A stretch of DNA of 64,000 nt. It comes from Micromonospora sediminicola (lineage in GTDB: Bacteria > Actinomycetota > Actinomycetes > Mycobacteriales > Micromonosporaceae). Each line of letters begins with the position of its first letter. The stretch's first letter is position 1. Position numbers and translations under genes: made by a program. Location of the stretch: positions 4,354,501 through 4,418,500 of the forward strand of contig NZ_FLRH01000003.1 in assembly GCF_900089585.1 (NCBI RefSeq). The letters are read 5' to 3'. The notes under the pieces are model-generated. The model made no database searches. It was not told where the DNA came from and saw only the letters and a program-made list of their open reading frames with translations. This document shows positions 1 through 8,465 of this stretch, in pieces.

Positions 1-2017
1 CCGTCCGGCCCTGGCTGTCGGTGAGCCGGCCGTCGTCGAGCACCTGGAGCAGGATGTTGAACACATCCGGGTGCGCCTTCTCGATCTCGTCCAGCAGCAC
101 CACCGCGTACGGGCGGCGGCGGACCGCCTCGGTGAGCTGACCGGCCTCCTCGTAGCCGACGTACCCGGGCGGGGCGCCGACCAGCCGGCTGACCGTGTGC
201 CGCTCCTGGAACTCGCTCATGTCCACCCGGACCATCCGGTCCGCCTCGCCGAACAGCGCCTCGGCGAGCGCGCGGGCCAGCTCGGTCTTGCCGACGCCGG
301 TGGGGCCGAGGAACAGGAAGCTGCCCATCGGCCGGTTCGGGTCGGCCAGGCCGGTACGGGAGCGGCGCACCGCCTCGGCCACCGCGCTGACCGCGTCGTC
401 CTGCCCGATCACCTTCTCGTGCAGGTGCCCCTCCAGGCGCAGCAACCGGTCGCGTTCCTCCTCGGTCAGCTGGTTGACCGGGATGCCGGTGGCCCGGGAG
501 ACCACCTCGGCGATCTCCTTCGGCCCGACCTCGGGCACGTGGTTGGGTCCCTCGTCGCCCCGGGCGCGGCGGATCTGGTCCTCCAGCTCGGCGAGCCGGT
601 CGCGCAGCGAGGAGGCCCGCTCGTACTGCTCGTCGGAGACGGCCTGCTCCTTGTCCCGGCGTACCTCGTCGAGCTGCTGCTCCAGCTCGCGCACGTCGGA
701 GGCGGGCGTGCGGGTGCGCAGCCGGACCCGGGCACCGGCCTGGTCGATCAGGTCGATCGCCTTGTCCGGCAGGAACCGGTCGGTGACGTACCGGTCGGAC
801 AGCTCCCCGGCGGCGACCAGCGCCTCGTCGGTGAACCGGACCTGGTGGTGGGCCTCGTAGCGGTCGCGCAGGCCGCGCAGGATGGCCACGGTGTCCTCGA
901 CGGTCGGCTCGGGCACCAGCACCGGCTGGAACCGCCGGGCCAGCGCGGCGTCCTTCTCGATGCTGCGCCGGTACTCGTCCAGCGTGGTCGCGCCGATCAC
1001 CCGCAGCTCCCCGCGGGCGAGCGCCGGCTTGAGCATGTTGGACGCGTCCATCCCGCCCTCGCTGCCGGCGCCCCCGGCGCCGACCAGGGTGTGGATCTCG
1101 TCCAGGAAGATGATCAGCTCGTCGCGGTGGGCGCGGATCTCGTCGATGACCTTCTTCAGGCGTTCCTCGAAGTCGCCCCGGTAGCGGGTGCCGGCCACCA
1201 GGCCGGCCAGGTCGAGCTGGATGACGCGCTTGCCGATCAGCGTCTGCGGCACGTCGCCGTCGCAGATCCGCTCGGCCAGCCCCTCGACGATCGCGGTCTT
1301 GCCGACCCCGGCCTCGCCGATGAGCACCGGGTTGTTCTTGGTCCGCCGGGACAGGATCTCCACCGCCTGCTCGATCTCGTCGGCGCGGCCGATCACCGGG
1401 TCGATTTGGTCCATCCGGGCCAGCTCGGTGAGGTCCTGCCCGTACTGGTCGAGCGTGGGCGTGCCGCGGTCCGGGCGGGGGCCGTTGGCCGCGCCGCGTT
1501 CGGCGCTGGCCGCCTGCAACGACTCGGGCTGGATCCGGCCGGCGGCGAGCATCCGGCCGGCCGGCGACTCGGGGTTCAGCGGCAGGGCCATCAGGATGTG
1601 CTCGGGCCCGATGTAGTTCGCGCCCATGGCCCGGGAGAGCTGGTGGGCGTCCAGCAGCGCCCGCTTGGCCGCCGGGGTGAGCGACAGGTTCGGCGGCACG
1701 TCGCCGCCGGGCGCGCCGTCGCCGCGCCCGCCGAGCGCGTTCACCAGCGCGTCCGGGTCGGCGCCGGCGCGGCGGACCAGGTCCCGCAGCGGCTCGCGCT
1801 GCAACGCCGCCCAGAGCAGGTGGTCGGTGTCCAGGTCGTTGCTGTGCTTCTGGGCGGCCCGCCGGGCCGCGTCGGCCAGCATCTCCCGCGCGTCGGCGGT
1901 CATCAGGCGGGTGATGTCCACCCGGTGGGCCGGTCGGCGTCCCCCCTCGCCCCGGCCGAAGTAGCGGGCCAGGAACTCGTCCCACGGGTCGTTGCCGAAG
2001 TCACCGGGTCCCATCAT
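1..2017 (-). CDS. ClpC-type AAA+ ATPase, Clp protease ATP-binding subunit (3' end outside window)
   Basis: Unfoldase that feeds substrates to ClpP in the cytoplasm. 672 codons are visible and the C-terminus is missing. Order: a short acidic head (MMGPGDFGNDPWDEF), a Clp N-domain double repeat at about residues 25-165, a first AAA+ module with Walker A GEAGVGKT near residue 235 and Walker B IIFLDEIHTL, a middle coiled region with a UVR-like EQYERASSLRDRLAEL segment near 455-485, then the second AAA+ module with GPTGVGKTE near residue 572. The short UVR-like middle region fits ClpC rather than ClpB, which has a long M-domain. The start at 2017 follows GGAGGA at normal spacing; ATG 2014 is the alternative. 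The unusual head suggests a second, non-housekeeping ClpC paralogue. Confidence 0.93.
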   Translation of the reverse strand, partial: MMGPGDFGNDPWDEFLARYFGRGEGGRRPAHRVDITRLMTADAREMLADAARRAAQKHSNDLDTDHLLWAALQREPLRDLVRRAGADPDALVNALGGRGDGAPGGDVPPNLSLTPAAKRALLDAHQLSRAMGANYIGPEHILMALPLNPESPAGRMLAAGRIQPESLQAASAERGAANGPRPDRGTPTLDQYGQDLTELARMDQIDPVIGRADEIEQAVEILSRRTKNNPVLIGEAGVGKTAIVEGLAERICDGDVPQTLIGKRVIQLDLAGLVAGTRYRGDFEERLKKVIDEIRAHRDELIIFLDEIHTLVGAGGAGSEGGMDASNMLKPALARGELRVIGATTLDEYRRSIEKDAALARRFQPVLVPEPTVEDTVAILRGLRDRYEAHHQVRFTDEALVAAGELSDRYVTDRFLPDKAIDLIDQAGARVRLRTRTPASDVRELEQQLDEVRRDKEQAVSDEQYERASSLRDRLAELEDQIRRARGDEGPNHVPEVGPKEIAEVVSRATGIPVNQLTEEERDRLLRLEGHLHEKVIGQDDAVSAVAEAVRRSRTGLADPNRPMGSFLFLGPTGVGKTELARALAEALFGEADRMVRVDMSEFQERHTVSRLVGAPPGYVGYEEAGQLTEAVRRRPYAVVLLDEIEKAHPDVFNILLQVLDDGRLTDSQGRT

Positions 2018-2130
2018 CTTCGTCCTCCGCAGTCGGTCGGCACGGCCGGGACGCGACAGGGCGCGGCACGGTCGGCGGTGGCTACCCGGCGGTCGGCGCG
2101 ACAAACGCGACCGGATGGCAGGCTGGGGTC

Positions 2131-2508
2131 ATGGAGAGCAGACCGCTGCTGGTCGTGGACGGCGCGAACGTGGTGGGCTCGCGCCCGGACGGCTGGTGGC
2201 GGGACCGGGCCGGCGCGGCGGCGCGGCTGCGCGACGCGCTGGCGCCGCTGGCCGACCAAGGGGTGCCGCCGGAGCTGCCGCCCCCGGTGCAGGTGGTGCT
2301 GGTGGTGGAGGGCGCGGCCCGGCACGTGGCCCCGACGGACGGGGTCGACGTGGTGTCCGCGCCCGGTTCCGGCGACGACACGGTGGTCGAGCTGGTGGCC
2401 GCCGCGCCGGAGCGCCGGCGGGTGGTGGTCACCGCCGACCGGGAACTGCGCGCGCGGGTGAGCGCGCTCGGGGCGGAGGTGCGCGGGCCGCGCTGGCTCG
2501 GCCGCTGA
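2131..2508 (+). CDS. NYN/YacP-like PIN-fold protein, putative RNase
   Basis: 125 residues. The N-terminal LLVVDGANVVGSRPDGWW holds the DGANV acidic motif of NYN/YacP-type PIN domains. Later acidic patches GSGDDTVVEL and VVTADRELRARV match the metal-binding carboxylates expected in this fold. Known members are metal-dependent nucleases or tRNA/rRNA-linked proteins; activity here is inference from fold motifs. It is read divergently from the Clp ATPase gene, with a 113-bp shared promoter region. Some databases name relatives as NTP pyrophosphohydrolases, which the motifs do not support. Confidence 0.75.
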   Translation: MESRPLLVVDGANVVGSRPDGWWRDRAGAAARLRDALAPLADQGVPPELPPPVQVVLVVEGAARHVAPTDGVDVVSAPGSGDDTVVELVAAAPERRRVVVTADRELRARVSALGAEVRGPRWLGR

Positions 2509-2698
2509 CCGCCACCGCCGGTCCCGGCGTCGGGACCCGCGCGTCCGCCGACGGGACCGCACGCACCGCCCCGACGCGGTCTTCGCGCACGTCAGGGCCC
2601 CAATCGGACACTCGGGCAGGAACGACGCGAGGGTGGATGTTCGTCCACCCGTCGGGATGAGTTGTAATGGAGATCTCCCTTGCCCCCAGGAGGTCCCC

Positions 2699-2959
2699 GT
2701 GGCGAGCGTCGCCGAGCTGAAGGCCGCCATCGATGTCGCTCTCCAGCAGATCGGTGACGGGCAGACAGCGGTGCAGGCGGCCGGCGAGAAGCTGGCCGAG
2801 GCGCAGCAGACCCTGGCCGGCGCGCTGGAGGGCAGCGGCCACGAGACGGTCGAGGCGGCCCAGTCGTCGCTGACCCAGGCCAGCCAGGAGCTGGAGGAGT
2901 GTCTCGCCGCGACGCTGGTGGCGGTGGAGCAGGCACAGCTCTACGTCGCGACGCTCTGA
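2699..2959 (+). CDS. small all-helical protein, first gene of FtsK/EccC-like cluster
   Basis: 86 residues from a GTG start. AGGAGG at 2688-2693 lies five bases upstream and decides this start over an earlier in-frame codon at 2633. The protein is nearly all Ala, Glu, Gln and Leu, with no Pro and long heptad-like stretches, so it is predicted as a two-helix hairpin or coiled coil. Its length and helicity recall WXG100/ESX-type secretion substrates, but no W-x-G motif is present. It is nine bases from the next gene and co-directional with the FtsK-type ATPase. No known family was recognised; a substrate or adaptor role for the ATPase is inference. A small hairpin at 2632-2650 precedes it. Confidence 0.75.
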   Translation: MASVAELKAAIDVALQQIGDGQTAVQAAGEKLAEAQQTLAGALEGSGHETVEAAQSSLTQASQELEECLAATLVAVEQAQLYVATL

Positions 2960-2968
2960 GGGCCGGAC

Positions 2969-3847
2969 GTGTCCATCGTCGAGGACATCGGCGCGCAGGT
3001 CCGCGCCGCCGCCGAGGAGCTGCCGCTGGGCCAGCTCGCCGTCGCCCTGGAGAAGCTGGGCCAGGCCGAGGAACGGCTGCGCTGGGTACGCCAGGAGTCC
3101 GCCGACCCGATGGGGGTCCCGGAGCTGACCTCCGCGACCGAGCACGCGGAGACCGCCGGCTACGCGCTGCGCGTGGCGCAGGAGCAGCTCACCGCGTACC
3201 TGGCCGCGATCGGGCTGGCCGCCGACGGCGCGCCGCCGGCGCCGCCGGGTGAGCGGAGGCCCCGGCACGACGCGCCGCGCGGCGCGGCGCCGCCGGCGCC
3301 CGGCGCGGCCGCGGAGCCGGCCGAGCCGCCGGCCGTGCGGCGCTGGTGGGCGGTCCGCGTGGCGGAGCTGACCGGCGGTCGCGAGGGCGCCCCGGACGAG
3401 CCGGACGAGCGGGTCGACGACTCCCGCGAGCTGCTGCGCCGGGTGGTCGTCGGGATCCGCTCCGGCGACCGGGACCGGCTGCACCGGGAGCTGCGCCGGG
3501 CGCACGCCGACGTCGGGCTGGGACTGGCCGCGATCGCCCCGCCGATGCTGCGTGACCTGGCCGGCGAGCTGCTCGGCCATCCGCCCCGGTCCGACGACCT
3601 GACCCGGCTGCGACGCGAGCTGGACGGGCGGGTCCGCGACCTGCTGCCGGGGCTGCCGCCGCCGGTGCTGGACACGCTGCTCACCCGGGTCTGCCGGATG
3701 CCCCCGCCGCGCCGCGACGACGGGCAGGAGCAGCCGCACGCGGCCGACCCGGCGGTCACCGCCGGCGTGCTCACCGGCGTGCTGCTCGACCGGCTCGGTC
3801 GGGACCTGCCCAAGGACACCGACGAACCGGAGCCGTCCCGTGGCTGA
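2969..3847 (+). CDS. uncharacterised helical protein of FtsK/EccC-like cluster
   Basis: 292 residues, GTG start after GAGGG. Residues 1-80 are helical and resemble the preceding small protein in composition (AEEL, EKLGQAEERL, AVAQEQLTAY-type heptads). About 85-122 is a Pro/Ala-rich linker. Residues 123-292 are a second helical domain rich in Arg, Asp and Leu. There is no signal peptide or membrane segment. Its last eight bases overlap the start of the ATPase gene, so translation is probably coupled. No family was recognised. Shared N-terminal character with the 86-residue neighbour suggests that they pair with each other. Confidence 0.75.
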   Translation: MSIVEDIGAQVRAAAEELPLGQLAVALEKLGQAEERLRWVRQESADPMGVPELTSATEHAETAGYALRVAQEQLTAYLAAIGLAADGAPPAPPGERRPRHDAPRGAAPPAPGAAAEPAEPPAVRRWWAVRVAELTGGREGAPDEPDERVDDSRELLRRVVVGIRSGDRDRLHRELRRAHADVGLGLAAIAPPMLRDLAGELLGHPPRSDDLTRLRRELDGRVRDLLPGLPPPVLDTLLTRVCRMPPPRRDDGQEQPHAADPAVTAGVLTGVLLDRLGRDLPKDTDEPEPSRG

Positions 3848-6512
3848 CGTCCGCGCGCAACTGGTGACGCGGGTCCGGGGGATGCTCTCCGACGCCCTGG
3901 GCGCCACCCGGACCCGGCTCACCGCCGCCGAGGCCGAGCTGGCCGCCGGGCGGGACCGGCTGGCCCGGACCCGCCGCGCCGCCGCGAGCGTGCCCGACCG
4001 GGTCGGCGCGGCGCGCGACCGGCGGCTCGCCGAGATCGACGCCCGACACACCGCCCGCCTGGCCGAGCTGGCCCGCCGCGCCGCCGCCGCGGCCGGGCGG
4101 GAGGCCCCCGGAGCGGCGTCCGCGCCGTGGGACCGGTGGCAGCCGACGCCCGCCGGGCGCGCCGAGCCGCCCGGCGCGGTCCGGATCGGCACGGTACGCC
4201 TCACCGGCGCGGAGCCGGTGCCGGCGATGGTCCCGCTGCTCGACGCCGGGCACGTGCACCTGGCCGGCGGTGATCCGGCCGGGCTCGCCGCGGTGGTGCC
4301 CGCGCTGCTGCTGCGCGCGGTCGGCCGGGCCGACCCGGGCGGAGTGCGGCTGCACGGTTACGACCCGGAGCACCTGGGCGGCGGGCTGGCCGGGTTCGCC
4401 CCGCTCGGCACCGCCGGCCTGCTCACCTTCGTCGGCCCGGGCGGCCTGAGTCGGCTGCTCGACGACCTGGTGGAGCAGATCCGCCGGATCAACGCGACGG
4501 TGCTCGCCGGAGAGTACGCCTCGCTGCGGGAGCTGGCCGCCGCCACCGGTCGGCGCCCGGAGCCGTGGCGGGTGGCGGTGCTGCTCGGCGGCGACGAACT
4601 GTCCCGCCACGAACGCGGCCAGCTCGACCGGGTGGTCCGCACCGGCGCGGCGTGCGGCGTGCACCTGGTGGTCCGGGGCATCGACCTGCCCGACGACCGG
4701 ACCGTCACCCGGATCGTGGTCGACCCGGACGACGCCCGGATCGCCGGGCTGCCGGTGGTGCTCGACGCCCCGCCCCCGGCGGCGCTGGTCACCGAGACCT
4801 GCCGCGCGGTCGCCTCCCGGGTCGCCGCCGGGCCGCCGCCGACGCCCTTCACCGACCTGCTCCCCCCGCCGGACGACTACTGGCGGGAGGACTCGGCGCA
4901 CGGGCTCAGCGCGCCGATCGGTGAGGGCCCGCACGGGCGGCCGGTCCTGCTCACCCTCGGCGACTACCCGCCGCACGCGTTGATCGGCGGCCCGTCCGGC
5001 ACCGGCAAGACCAACCTGATCTTCGCCTGGATCGGCGCGCTCGCCGCCCGCTACTCCCCCGCCGAGCTGGAGTTCTATCTGCTCGACTTCAAGGAGGGCG
5101 TGTCCTTCGCCCGGTTCGCCCAGGGGCGACGGGACCCGAGCTGGCTGCCGCACATGCGGCTGGTCGGGATCAACGTCAACACCGACCGGGAGTTCGGCCT
5201 GGCCCTGTTGCGCTTCCTCGCCGAGGAGCTGCGCCGGCGGGCCGACGCGGCGAAGAAACACGAGGTCACCAAGCTGGCCGAGCTGCGCGCGGTCGACCCG
5301 ACCGGCCACTGGCCGCGGATCGTCGCCGTGGTCGACGAGTTCCAGGCGCTGCTCGCCGGCCGGGACGTGGTCGCCCGGGAGGCCGCCGACCTGCTGGAGG
5401 ACCTGGCCCGGCGGGGCCGCTCGCAGGGCATCCACCTGGTGCTCGCCTCGCAGGACGTACGCGGCATCGAGGCGCTGTGGGGCCGCCCCGCCCTGGTCGC
5501 CCAGTTCACGCTGCGGATCGCGCTGCCGAAGGCGTTGCGCATCCTGGCCGAGCGCAACGACGCGGCGCAGTCGCTGCCCCGCCACCACGCGGTGGTCAAC
5601 GCCGAGTCGGGGCTGGCCGAGGGGAACGAGGTGGCCCGGATCCCGTCGGCCAGCGACTGGGAGACGTGGAGCGAGTTGCAGCACCGGCTGTGGCGGATGC
5701 GCCCGCAGGACGCCTCGCCGGCCCGGCTCTTCGACGGCGACGCCATCCCGCGGCTGACCGAGGCGCCGGACTTCCGCGCCCTGACCGCGCCCGAGCAGGG
5801 GGTGCCCCGCAACCCGGTGGCGCTGCTCGGCGAGATCATCGACGTGCAGTCCCGGTCGGCGGCGCTGCGGCTGCCCCGGGCCCCCGGGCGGAACCTGGCC
5901 GTGCTGGGCACCCGGGTGGACGAGGCGTGCGCGGTGCTCGACGCCGCCGCCCGCTCGCTGGCCCGCCAGTACCGCCCCGGCACCGCCCGGTTCTCCATCG
6001 CCTGCCTCGACCCGGACGCCGACCCGGCCGCCCGCGCGCTGTACGAGGACCTGGCCGGCGACGCGTCCTGGTACGACGAGGAGACCGTCGCCGAGCTGAT
6101 GGCCGAGGTCGGCGACGGGCTGGGCGCGCCGGGCGCCGCGCGGACGCCGCACTTCCTGCTGCTGTTCGCGGTGGACGCGGCGGCCGGCGCGCTGGCCGGC
6201 AAGGCCGGCACCCGGACCGGCCTGGAGCAGCTGCGCCGGATCCTGCACGACGGGCCGGAGCGGCGCACCCACGTGCTGGCCTGGTGGCGGGGCGTGGCGC
6301 GGATGCGCGTCGACCTGGGCGGCGCCGGCGCCCGGACCGACCAGATCGGCGCCTGGGTGGCGCTCGACGTGCAGGGCGGTGAGCTGAGCGCGTCGCTCTA
6401 CCCGGGCAGCGGCGGGCCGGACTGGTACCCCCGGCCGTGGCGCGGTCTCTACTTCGACCGCGCGGTGCACCGCACCGGACAGGTGATCATCCCTTATGGT
6501 CCCACCCGATGA
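3840..6512 (+). CDS. FtsK/SpoIIIE-type ATPase with EccC-like three-module layout
   Basis: 890 residues, GTG start overlapping the upstream stop. Residues 1-90 form a charged coiled coil. About 130-330 is an ATPase-like module without a Walker lysine (VHLAGGDPAGL in place of a P-loop). About 345-640 is a full FtsK/SpoIIIE domain: Walker A GPSGTGKT at 384-391 with K390, LDFKEGVSFARF, Walker B VVDEFQALL with D499/E500, and LASQDVRGIEALWG. About 680-890 is a third module with LAVLGTRVDEAC where a P-loop would sit. Three tandem modules are characteristic of EccC in type VII secretion, but no N-terminal membrane helices and no esx, eccB or eccD genes are present here. The membrane anchor is probably the next protein. 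A DNA pump is the alternative role. Confidence 0.88.
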   Translation: MADVRAQLVTRVRGMLSDALGATRTRLTAAEAELAAGRDRLARTRRAAASVPDRVGAARDRRLAEIDARHTARLAELARRAAAAAGREAPGAASAPWDRWQPTPAGRAEPPGAVRIGTVRLTGAEPVPAMVPLLDAGHVHLAGGDPAGLAAVVPALLLRAVGRADPGGVRLHGYDPEHLGGGLAGFAPLGTAGLLTFVGPGGLSRLLDDLVEQIRRINATVLAGEYASLRELAAATGRRPEPWRVAVLLGGDELSRHERGQLDRVVRTGAACGVHLVVRGIDLPDDRTVTRIVVDPDDARIAGLPVVLDAPPPAALVTETCRAVASRVAAGPPPTPFTDLLPPPDDYWREDSAHGLSAPIGEGPHGRPVLLTLGDYPPHALIGGPSGTGKTNLIFAWIGALAARYSPAELEFYLLDFKEGVSFARFAQGRRDPSWLPHMRLVGINVNTDREFGLALLRFLAEELRRRADAAKKHEVTKLAELRAVDPTGHWPRIVAVVDEFQALLAGRDVVAREAADLLEDLARRGRSQGIHLVLASQDVRGIEALWGRPALVAQFTLRIALPKALRILAERNDAAQSLPRHHAVVNAESGLAEGNEVARIPSASDWETWSELQHRLWRMRPQDASPARLFDGDAIPRLTEAPDFRALTAPEQGVPRNPVALLGEIIDVQSRSAALRLPRAPGRNLAVLGTRVDEACAVLDAAARSLARQYRPGTARFSIACLDPDADPAARALYEDLAGDASWYDEETVAELMAEVGDGLGAPGAARTPHFLLLFAVDAAAGALAGKAGTRTGLEQLRRILHDGPERRTHVLAWWRGVARMRVDLGGAGARTDQIGAWVALDVQGGELSASLYPGSGGPDWYPRPWRGLYFDRAVHRTGQVIIPYGPTR

Positions 6513-7174
6513 ACGAACCGGTCTCCAGTGAGACGTACAGCGCGCAGATCCGCCGGCTCGCCGAGCTGACCACCCGGATGTCCGCCCAGCGGGCCGAGGC
6601 GCACACCTGGTACGGCGAGCAGGTGGCCGCCGCCGACCGGGCGGTGGCCGACGCGGCCGAGCAGGTCCGGCGGGCCGAGGCGGAGGTGGCCGAGGCACGG
6701 CGGATGGTGGACCGGGTGGACGGCGAGGTCACCCACCTGTGGGGACAGTTGCGCGCCCGGCTCGGCGTCCGGCGCCTGGGCGATCCGCCCGGGCCGGCCC
6801 GGGACGCCGCCGGTGACCCGGTGCCGCTGCTGCGCGGCGTGCGGGAGCTGCTGGAGCGGACCGGCCAGCCGGGTGAGCTGCCGGGCGCGGTGAACCCGCT
6901 GTTGATCGCGTGCGGCGTCGGCGGCGCGTTGGTGGCGTTCCTGCTGGGGCTGGGGGCGCGGGCGCTGGGGGCGGGTTCGGGCGGCGACCTGGCGGTCGGG
7001 CTGCCGGTGCTGGCGCTGGTGGTGACGCTGCTCGGCCCGCTGGTGGGGCTGGCACCGGCGCGCCTGCTGGCCGACCGGCGGCACGCGGTGCTGACCCCCC
7101 GCCCGATGATCCTGGTGGCGGCCAGCGGCCTGGCCACCACCCTGCTCCTGCTGGCCGTCACCTACACCCGCTGA
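6509..7174 (+). CDS. coiled-coil three-pass membrane protein, probable anchor of the FtsK-type ATPase
   Basis: 221 residues. ATG 6509 shares an ATGA overlap with the ATPase stop codon, which decides the start. Residues 10-75 form an Ala/Glu/Arg-rich coiled coil. Three hydrophobic spans follow, at about 130-152, 161-187 and 199-218, the last close to the C-terminus. No catalytic motif is visible. Tight coupling to a membrane-less FtsK/SpoIIIE ATPase suggests that it supplies the membrane part in trans; this is inference. It ends ten bases before the convergent oxygenase gene, which closes the four-gene operon. Confidence 0.8.
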   Translation: MNEPVSSETYSAQIRRLAELTTRMSAQRAEAHTWYGEQVAAADRAVADAAEQVRRAEAEVAEARRMVDRVDGEVTHLWGQLRARLGVRRLGDPPGPARDAAGDPVPLLRGVRELLERTGQPGELPGAVNPLLIACGVGGALVAFLLGLGARALGAGSGGDLAVGLPVLALVVTLLGPLVGLAPARLLADRRHAVLTPRPMILVAASGLATTLLLLAVTYTR

Positions 7175-7184
7175 CCCACCGTGG

Positions 7185-8462
7185 TCAGGCGGGGACCAGC
7201 ACCGCCTCCTTGAGCAGCCGGCGGGTCAGGGTCAGCCGGTCGGCGTCGTCGTCGAGACCGGGCAGGTCGCCGACCCGGGTCACCTCGCCGGCCAGCAGCG
7301 CGCGCAGCGCCGCCTCGCACGTGCCGGGCAGCGTGAGCGTCCGGTCGAACAGGCGCAGGACGACCGTCCCGTCGCCGGTCGGGGTGAGCTGCCAGCGCAG
7401 CCCGGCCCGGACCGCCACCCGGCTGTCCGGGGCCAGCCGCGTCAGCGCCTCGGCCTGCGCGAGGGGGCGGATCGGCGCCGGCCGGGCGGCCGGCCAGACC
7501 CGGGCCCGCAGGCGCGCGGCCACCGCCGCCGGGTCGGCGCGCAGCAGCCAGTCGCGCAGCGCCTCGACGGTCTCGGTCAGTTCCGGTTCGATCGCGTCCG
7601 GGTCGGCCAGGTCGAGCCCGAACGGCAGGCCGGCGCGCAGCCGGGCGTCCTCGGCGGCCAGGCCGAGCAGTTCCTCCACCACGGCGTACCGGGTCAGTGC
7701 CCGGATGCCCACGGTCAGGTGCAGCGAGCTGGACTCCTGCGCCTGCGCGCTGTGCAGCCAGCCGCGCGGCAGGTAGAGCGCGTCGCCCGGCTCCAGCACC
7801 ACGTCCAGCGCGGGCCGGCCGTCGGCGGTGGCGGCGACCTCGTCGGCCCGGCCGCCCCACGGCTGGCGCTCCAGCGGGTCGACCAGCACGGGCGGGTGGA
7901 TCCGCCAGTGCTTGCGCCCGTCGACCTGGAGCACGAAGACGTCGTGGGTGTCGTAGTGGGTGGCGAAGCCCTGGCTGCCGGCGGGGGTCAGGTAGGCGTT
8001 GACCTGCAACGGCTGCGCCAGCGCGGCGCCCAGGTCGCGGGTGAAGTCGACGAGCGCCGGCCAGGTGCGGTGCAGGCCCTGGAGCACCAGGGTGGCGCCG
8101 TCGTCGTAGAGCGCCAGGACCTTCTCGTCGAGCACCTGGTCGCCGATCTCGGCGCCGGCGCCACCGCCGCCGGTGTAGCGCGCCGCCGGCACGAGCTGGC
8201 CGTCCTTGGCCACCCGCAGGAACGGGGTACGCAGACCGCGCCGGCTGAGCAGCTCGTCGGCGTCGGCCGGGCTCAGCAGGTCGGTGAAGCCGTGCGGGTT
8301 GGGCAGCTCGGCGGCCCGGGACAGCAGCGGGCTGCGCCCCCAGTGGTCGGCGGCGAACTTGGCCGGCTCGACGGAGACGCAGCGCGTCAGCGCCTCGGCG
8401 GCGGAGAGCGGAACCGCCGGGCGGCCGTGGCCACCCGGCGGGTCGACGTACGTCATGGTCAT
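7185..8462 (-). CDS. JmjC/cupin-4 2-oxoglutarate oxygenase, ribosomal-oxygenase type
   Basis: 425 residues. It belongs to the cupin-4/JmjC family (RoxA/YcfD, MINA53, NO66), Fe(II) and 2-oxoglutarate dependent hydroxylases of Arg or His in ribosomal proteins. Visible ligands are H169-x-D171 in FATHYDTHDVFVLQ and the distal H237 in LPRGWLHSAQ. K185 in DGRKHWRIH fits the 2-oxoglutarate-binding position. The C-terminal 150 residues are the helical dimerisation and winged-helix part usual for this family. The start lies three bases after the stop of the repeat-peptide gene and has no good ribosome site of its own, so translation is probably coupled to the peptide. That suggests the peptide, not a ribosomal protein, is the substrate (inference). 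Confidence 0.88.
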   Translation of the reverse strand: MTMTYVDPPGGHGRPAVPLSAAEALTRCVSVEPAKFAADHWGRSPLLSRAAELPNPHGFTDLLSPADADELLSRRGLRTPFLRVAKDGQLVPAARYTGGGGAGAEIGDQVLDEKVLALYDDGATLVLQGLHRTWPALVDFTRDLGAALAQPLQVNAYLTPAGSQGFATHYDTHDVFVLQVDGRKHWRIHPPVLVDPLERQPWGGRADEVAATADGRPALDVVLEPGDALYLPRGWLHSAQAQESSSLHLTVGIRALTRYAVVEELLGLAAEDARLRAGLPFGLDLADPDAIEPELTETVEALRDWLLRADPAAVAARLRARVWPAARPAPIRPLAQAEALTRLAPDSRVAVRAGLRWQLTPTGDGTVVLRLFDRTLTLPGTCEAALRALLAGEVTRVGDLPGLDDDADRLTLTRRLLKEAVLVPA

Positions 8463-8465
8463 GCG

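Noticed and set aside
71..2461. 796-codon open frame on the + strand
   Set aside because: It lies antisense to an unmistakable ClpC ATPase; its product is Arg/Gly/Val-rich noise typical of GC-rich shadows.
3771..6698. 975-codon open frame on the - strand
   Set aside because: Antisense to the FtsK/SpoIIIE ATPase and its partner; no recognisable motif, composition dominated by Arg, Pro, Gly and Val.
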